Shown here in pieces: positions 62,101-64,000 of a stretch of DNA of 64,000 bases. A program made the position numbers and the translations under genes. Numbering within the stretch: position 1 is the first letter of the stretch; each line of letters opens with the position of its first letter. The notes beneath the pieces were generated by a model that saw nothing but the letters and a program-made list of their open reading frames with translations, was not told the origin of the DNA and did not search any database. The DNA lies in the NCBI GenBank assembly GCA_030706405.1, contig JAUZOO010000002.1, positions 129,167 through 193,166 on the forward strand. The letters are read 5' to 3'. This DNA comes from Bacteroidota bacterium. Lineage in GTDB: Bacteria; Bacteroidota; Bacteroidia; Bacteroidales; JAAUTT01.

Positions 62101-63130
62101 ACAAAAGTTAATTTTCGAAAACTTTAGCCAGGAAGATGAAAGTGTAAGTCGAAAATTTGGAGGAACAGGTCTTGGCCTCGCTATTTGCAAACAACTCACC
62201 GACATGATGGGCGGTCATATTGAAGTTGAAAGCATTAAAGGAATGGGATCTAAATTTTTCTTTACACTCGCGTTGACCAAAGGAACAACTTCATTGGATG
62301 CCGAGCCGCTCAGTGAAGATATGCAATCGGTAGACCTTTCCAACCTTAATATTTTAGTAGCTGAGGATCACAAGGTAAACCAATACCTTATAAAATCAAT
62401 ATTGAAAGGTTGGAATTCGGTTCCCGATATTGCTGAAAACGGATTTATTGCCGTTGAAATGGTAAAGAAAAAGCAGTATGACATTATATTGATGGACAAA
62501 CAAATGCCTGAAATGGGAGGCATTGAGGCTACCAAGATTATTCGCCAGCATCTCAAACTCTCAATACCCATCATTGCCCTTACGGCTGCGGTTCTTAACG
62601 ACTCCAAAGATGAAGCACTCCAATCCGGAATGAACGATTACGTTACCAAGCCTTTTGTGCCCGAAGACCTGCTACGCGTAATCCTTAAATATACCAACTC
62701 TTCAAAAATCAAAAAACAGTCTCCTGAAAAGGCTGTGACAAAAAAAGTTACGAAAAAAATGGAAATTATTACGAAAAAGCTTTACGGACAAAGAGGGTTA
62801 AACGATATGTTTGGCTCCGATTCTCAAACGATTACCGAAATGGTTAAATTGTTTATTTCTACTACACCTCCGATATGGAATAACCTTTGTGAAGAATTTA
62901 AACAAGGAAACTTAAAAAAGGTTGGAGATATAGCTCATAAACTCAAACCCTCAATCGACATTTTGGACATTACTACTATCCAGCAGACTATCCGTGATAT
63001 CGAAAAACTGGCTAAAAAAGAAGCTCCGGTAAATGAAATCGAGCCTCTGATAGATTATTGTGCCAAGGTTCTCGATAAAGTATACATTCAACTAAAAGAA
63101 GACCTCGACACAGGTATCTTTACTGATTAA
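59108..63130 (+). CDS. Hybrid sensor histidine kinase with N-terminal REC and C-terminal REC-HPt
   Basis: A 1340-residue cytoplasmic multidomain kinase with no membrane helix. Order: REC1 (8-125, phosphoacceptor D58 in VILDNILPLMNG); PAS (about 155-260), PAS (about 265-385), GAF (about 390-555), two more PAS (about 560-810, DRKQADDIIRQKEERLQ between); HisKA with H840 in MSHEIRTPMNGIIG; HATPase with GTGLGLAICKQL; REC2 with D1130 in LMDKQMPEMGG; and a C-terminal HPt with H1277 in DIAHKLKPSI. This is a full phosphorelay in one protein. The input signals are unknown, but GAF/PAS suggests small ligand or redox sensing. Confidence 0.92.
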   Translation: MNSDKKIKILLVEDDSAQAELVSYLLSEYEITVIENGKEALDYLLNHNEDEIDIVILDNILPLMNGIDIIRELHKREREYSIIFASADSDIRTVIRAMREGAMDFILKTSPNFKEELTIVVEKIYNIQSQKKKQIILENQIRVSEENYRNLLDNIEDFLYVLDEKGHLLQVNNTLLGRLGFDAAEVLGKHFAILYPDDNQNELELMLEEMFAGNVHSSFIPLQTRTKERVLVETRVNRSIWNRQNVIFGISKDITSLRNSEEKFAKAFGTNPSGMTITLLNNGKFIDVNDSFCKLLGYELDEIIGKTSKDIDVYSNYSERNSLINEILTRGFIRNVELPLRRKDQKIIYCNVSAEAFNIGNDLCLLTVINDITDRKKAEEEIISMHAIDVLLKDISSNFLSLSFNETNKGINDTLEMAGLYVGAEHGYIIYFNEDQEALNSCNEWHRNDIDAREEGFSYIIRQSGNLGLHIYFKERDYLLINNSLEVPESITELQSIIGQLQIKSLIMAPLISDDNSIIGAIGFDSSSEYKYWGKNIRNLIVKIADIIAHALEHQKWRISIESSENRYRQLVENVNDIIFKTDNNGNFSYINPIAARVVEYPEEELLQMNFRQLIIPEYQDKVYSFYFEQIKNQTPSSYLEFPIYTKSGKLRWIGQNVQLIKFEDQIIEITAVARDITDRKQADDIIRQKEERLQIALKSGNNGLWDWNYQTGEIYLTDSSLEMLGFKSGSEITNIDEWFKLQHPDETHLAEQNLQKHIRGESEYYEVEHRMRTASGMYKWVLTRGKVMEWDSKGHPVRIMGVNTDIDQIKQMESELIAAKAEAERANIAKSRFLANMSHEIRTPMNGIIGLSKLLRKTKLDDTQGNYLDAIITSADNLLVIINDILDLSKINEGKLQLEKIPFQLNKLLSNLIKSLGYSAKDRGLTLSYVLGEDLAYTYIGDPVRINQVLLNLLGNALKFTHEGFVKLVVSLDKKDDDIDFVKFEVIDTGIGIDKDKQKLIFENFSQEDESVSRKFGGTGLGLAICKQLTDMMGGHIEVESIKGMGSKFFFTLALTKGTTSLDAEPLSEDMQSVDLSNLNILVAEDHKVNQYLIKSILKGWNSVPDIAENGFIAVEMVKKKQYDIILMDKQMPEMGGIEATKIIRQHLKLSIPIIALTAAVLNDSKDEALQSGMNDYVTKPFVPEDLLRVILKYTNSSKIKKQSPEKAVTKKVTKKMEIITKKLYGQRGLNDMFGSDSQTITEMVKLFISTTPPIWNNLCEEFKQGNLKKVGDIAHKLKPSIDILDITTIQQTIRDIEKLAKKEAPVNEIEPLIDYCAKVLDKVYIQLKEDLDTGIFTD

Positions 63131-63137
63131 TTTATTT

Positions 63138-63170
63138 ATAGCTGTCAGAATATTAAATTCTGACAGCTAT
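63138..63170 (+). terminator. Hairpin after hybrid kinase gene
   Basis: ATAGCTGTCAGAAT at 63138-63151 pairs perfectly with ATTCTGACAGCTAT at 63157-63170. It lies just past the kinase stop codon. The T tract after it is weak. Confidence 0.6.
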
Positions 63171-63238
63171 GTCCTCCAACTCTTTGAATGGCCTGTGTAC
63201 TTTATCTTTTCTTCCTGCTATTTCACGATTCAAAATTG

Positions 63239-63246
63239 TATTTTTG
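63239..63246 (+). promoter_or_regulatory. Bacteroidetes-type -7 element for mutS2
   Basis: TATTTTTG is an exact TAnnTTTG match, 26 bp upstream of the GTG start at 63273. There is no clear TTTG at -33, so moderate confidence only. Confidence 0.4.
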
Positions 63247-63272
63247 CGGCACGAAGTTAAAATATTGCCATT

Positions 63273-64000
63273 GTGATTTATCCCCAAAATTTTGAAGATA
63301 AAATCGGGTTTGACAAAATCCGTGAAATGCTTAAAGATACCTGCCTTTGCGACCTTGGACGGCAGAAAGTGGAAGAAATAGCGTTCAGCCCATCATTCGG
63401 GAATATATCCAAACAGCTTAATCTTGCCGAAGAGTTTCGCCAGATTTGCCTGATGGAACCTAATTTTCCGTTACAATATTTCATTGATGTTACGCCGGCA
63501 CTTAAACGTATCCGTGTGGTTGGTACTTTCTTAGAAATCAATGAGATTGGCGATATTCGCAAGTCGCTCGAATCCATTCATGCCATCCTCAATTTTTTCA
63601 AAAATAAGGATGAAAGCCTTTATCCAAATCTGCGCGGGCTTACACGCGATATTCAGTCGTTTCCGCTCATATTAAACCGTATCGACGCCATTCTTACCAA
63701 AAATGGAGTTATTAAAGATAATGCCTCGCCCGAGCTGGCGGCCATTCGACTGTCTATCAGTGAAAAAGCCTCGTCGATAGGTCGTATCATGCAACGTATT
63801 CTTAAACAGGCGCAAAGCGAGGGTTATATAGATGAAGGAACCTCTCTTTCGATGCGCGAAGGCAGAGCCGTAATACCCATGAATTCTACGTATAAACGTA
63901 AAGTACAGGGAATTGTGCATGACGAATCGGCTACCGGGAAAACTTCGTTCATCGAACCCGCTGAAACTGTAGAGATTAATAATGCCATCCGAGAACTGGA
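63273..64000 (+). CDS. mutS2: MutS2 (partial, continues past window)
   Basis: The gene starts at GTG 63273 (VIYPQNFEDKIGFDKIREML), since an in-frame TAA at 63258 excludes upstream starts and no ATG is available. It is open to the window edge (over 242 residues). The visible part is the MutS2 core/lever N-domain with CLCDLGRQKVEEIAFSP, FLEINEIGDIRKSLESIH, EGYIDEGTSLSMREGRAVIPM and KRKVQGIVHDESATGKTSFIEP. MutS2 acts at stalled or collided ribosomes and against recombination intermediates in other bacteria. The ATPase and Smr domain lie outside the window. Confidence 0.92.
   Translation, partial: MIYPQNFEDKIGFDKIREMLKDTCLCDLGRQKVEEIAFSPSFGNISKQLNLAEEFRQICLMEPNFPLQYFIDVTPALKRIRVVGTFLEINEIGDIRKSLESIHAILNFFKNKDESLYPNLRGLTRDIQSFPLILNRIDAILTKNGVIKDNASPELAAIRLSISEKASSIGRIMQRILKQAQSEGYIDEGTSLSMREGRAVIPMNSTYKRKVQGIVHDESATGKTSFIEPAETVEINNAIREL

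Noticed and set aside
1-64000. tRNA, rRNA, insertion sequence, prophage or integron
   Set aside because: No T-arm/anticodon pattern, no ribosomal RNA stretch, and no transposase or integrase motif was found in the frames or gaps read.

Overview
The window is a chromosomal segment of a Bacteroidota bacterium, most likely class Bacteroidia. This rests on lineage-typical genes (DUF5606, the DUF3276 PUR-type nucleic-acid binder, DUF1573, TPR-PD40 proteins, a propeller-type sensor kinase), on the nusB-DUF1573-yajC-ybbR-coaE order, on an exbB-exbD-exbD-tonB operon, on moderate to low GC, and on several promoter-like sites fitting the Bacteroidetes -33 TTTG / -7 TAnnTTTG pattern. I found no rRNA, tRNA, transposase, integrase, phage gene or CRISPR array. 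The segment looks like ordinary core chromosome with a few accessory islands.

Layout. 1-8.8 kb: the end of a glycosyltransferase-like gene, three tandem TPR-PD40 envelope paralogues, a GNAT acetyltransferase, a lone HsdR N-terminal-domain protein, holA, a rhomboid protease, a GmhB-type phosphatase and YqgE. 9-11.2 kb: a 7TM-HD phosphohydrolase (c-di-AMP type). 11.3-16.7 kb (minus): a housekeeping run nusB, DUF1573, yajC, ybbR, coaE, TerB/DnaJ, DUF5606, DedA. 16.9-24.6 kb: DUF3276, an unknown protein, feoAB plus its small Cys-rich partner, tatD, tcdA, a membrane MutS-like ATPase and an RRM protein. 24.9-34.9 kb: a lipoprotein, ftsK, a LolA-like carrier, then exbB/exbD/exbD/tonB with a small membrane protein, a PstS-like lipoprotein and a TPR protein. 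35-43.65 kb (minus): a complete histidine operon hisG-D-C-B-purU-H-A-F-IE. 43.7-50.2 kb: BrkB/YihY, ComB, rhodanese, isochorismatase, PfkB kinase, phosphohexomutase and a SIS isomerase. 50.3-50.6 kb: an intergenic array of 41-42 bp dyad repeats. 50.7-64 kb: a TPR protein, a polyol-type dehydrogenase, a GT9 and a GT4 glycosyltransferase, two large sensor kinases and the start of mutS2.

The most notable feature is ahead of hisG. Two consecutive short open frames encode His-rich peptides (MNKHFAYGHHGIHHSMNCR and MTFNHNIEHHHGHLNHCD). Each is followed by a near-identical GC-stem/U-tract terminator, and each is enclosed by complementary arms that could form a pause-type stem. This reads as a tandem, duplicated histidine attenuator behind a Bacteroidetes-type promoter. 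The histidine genes then make all enzymes from ATP/PRPP to histidine. The purU gene inside the operon is a one-carbon enzyme and may connect to AICAR/purine recycling. Second in interest are the 41-42 bp repeat array, twin REP-like palindromes between hisG and hisD, and the triplet of PD40 paralogues.
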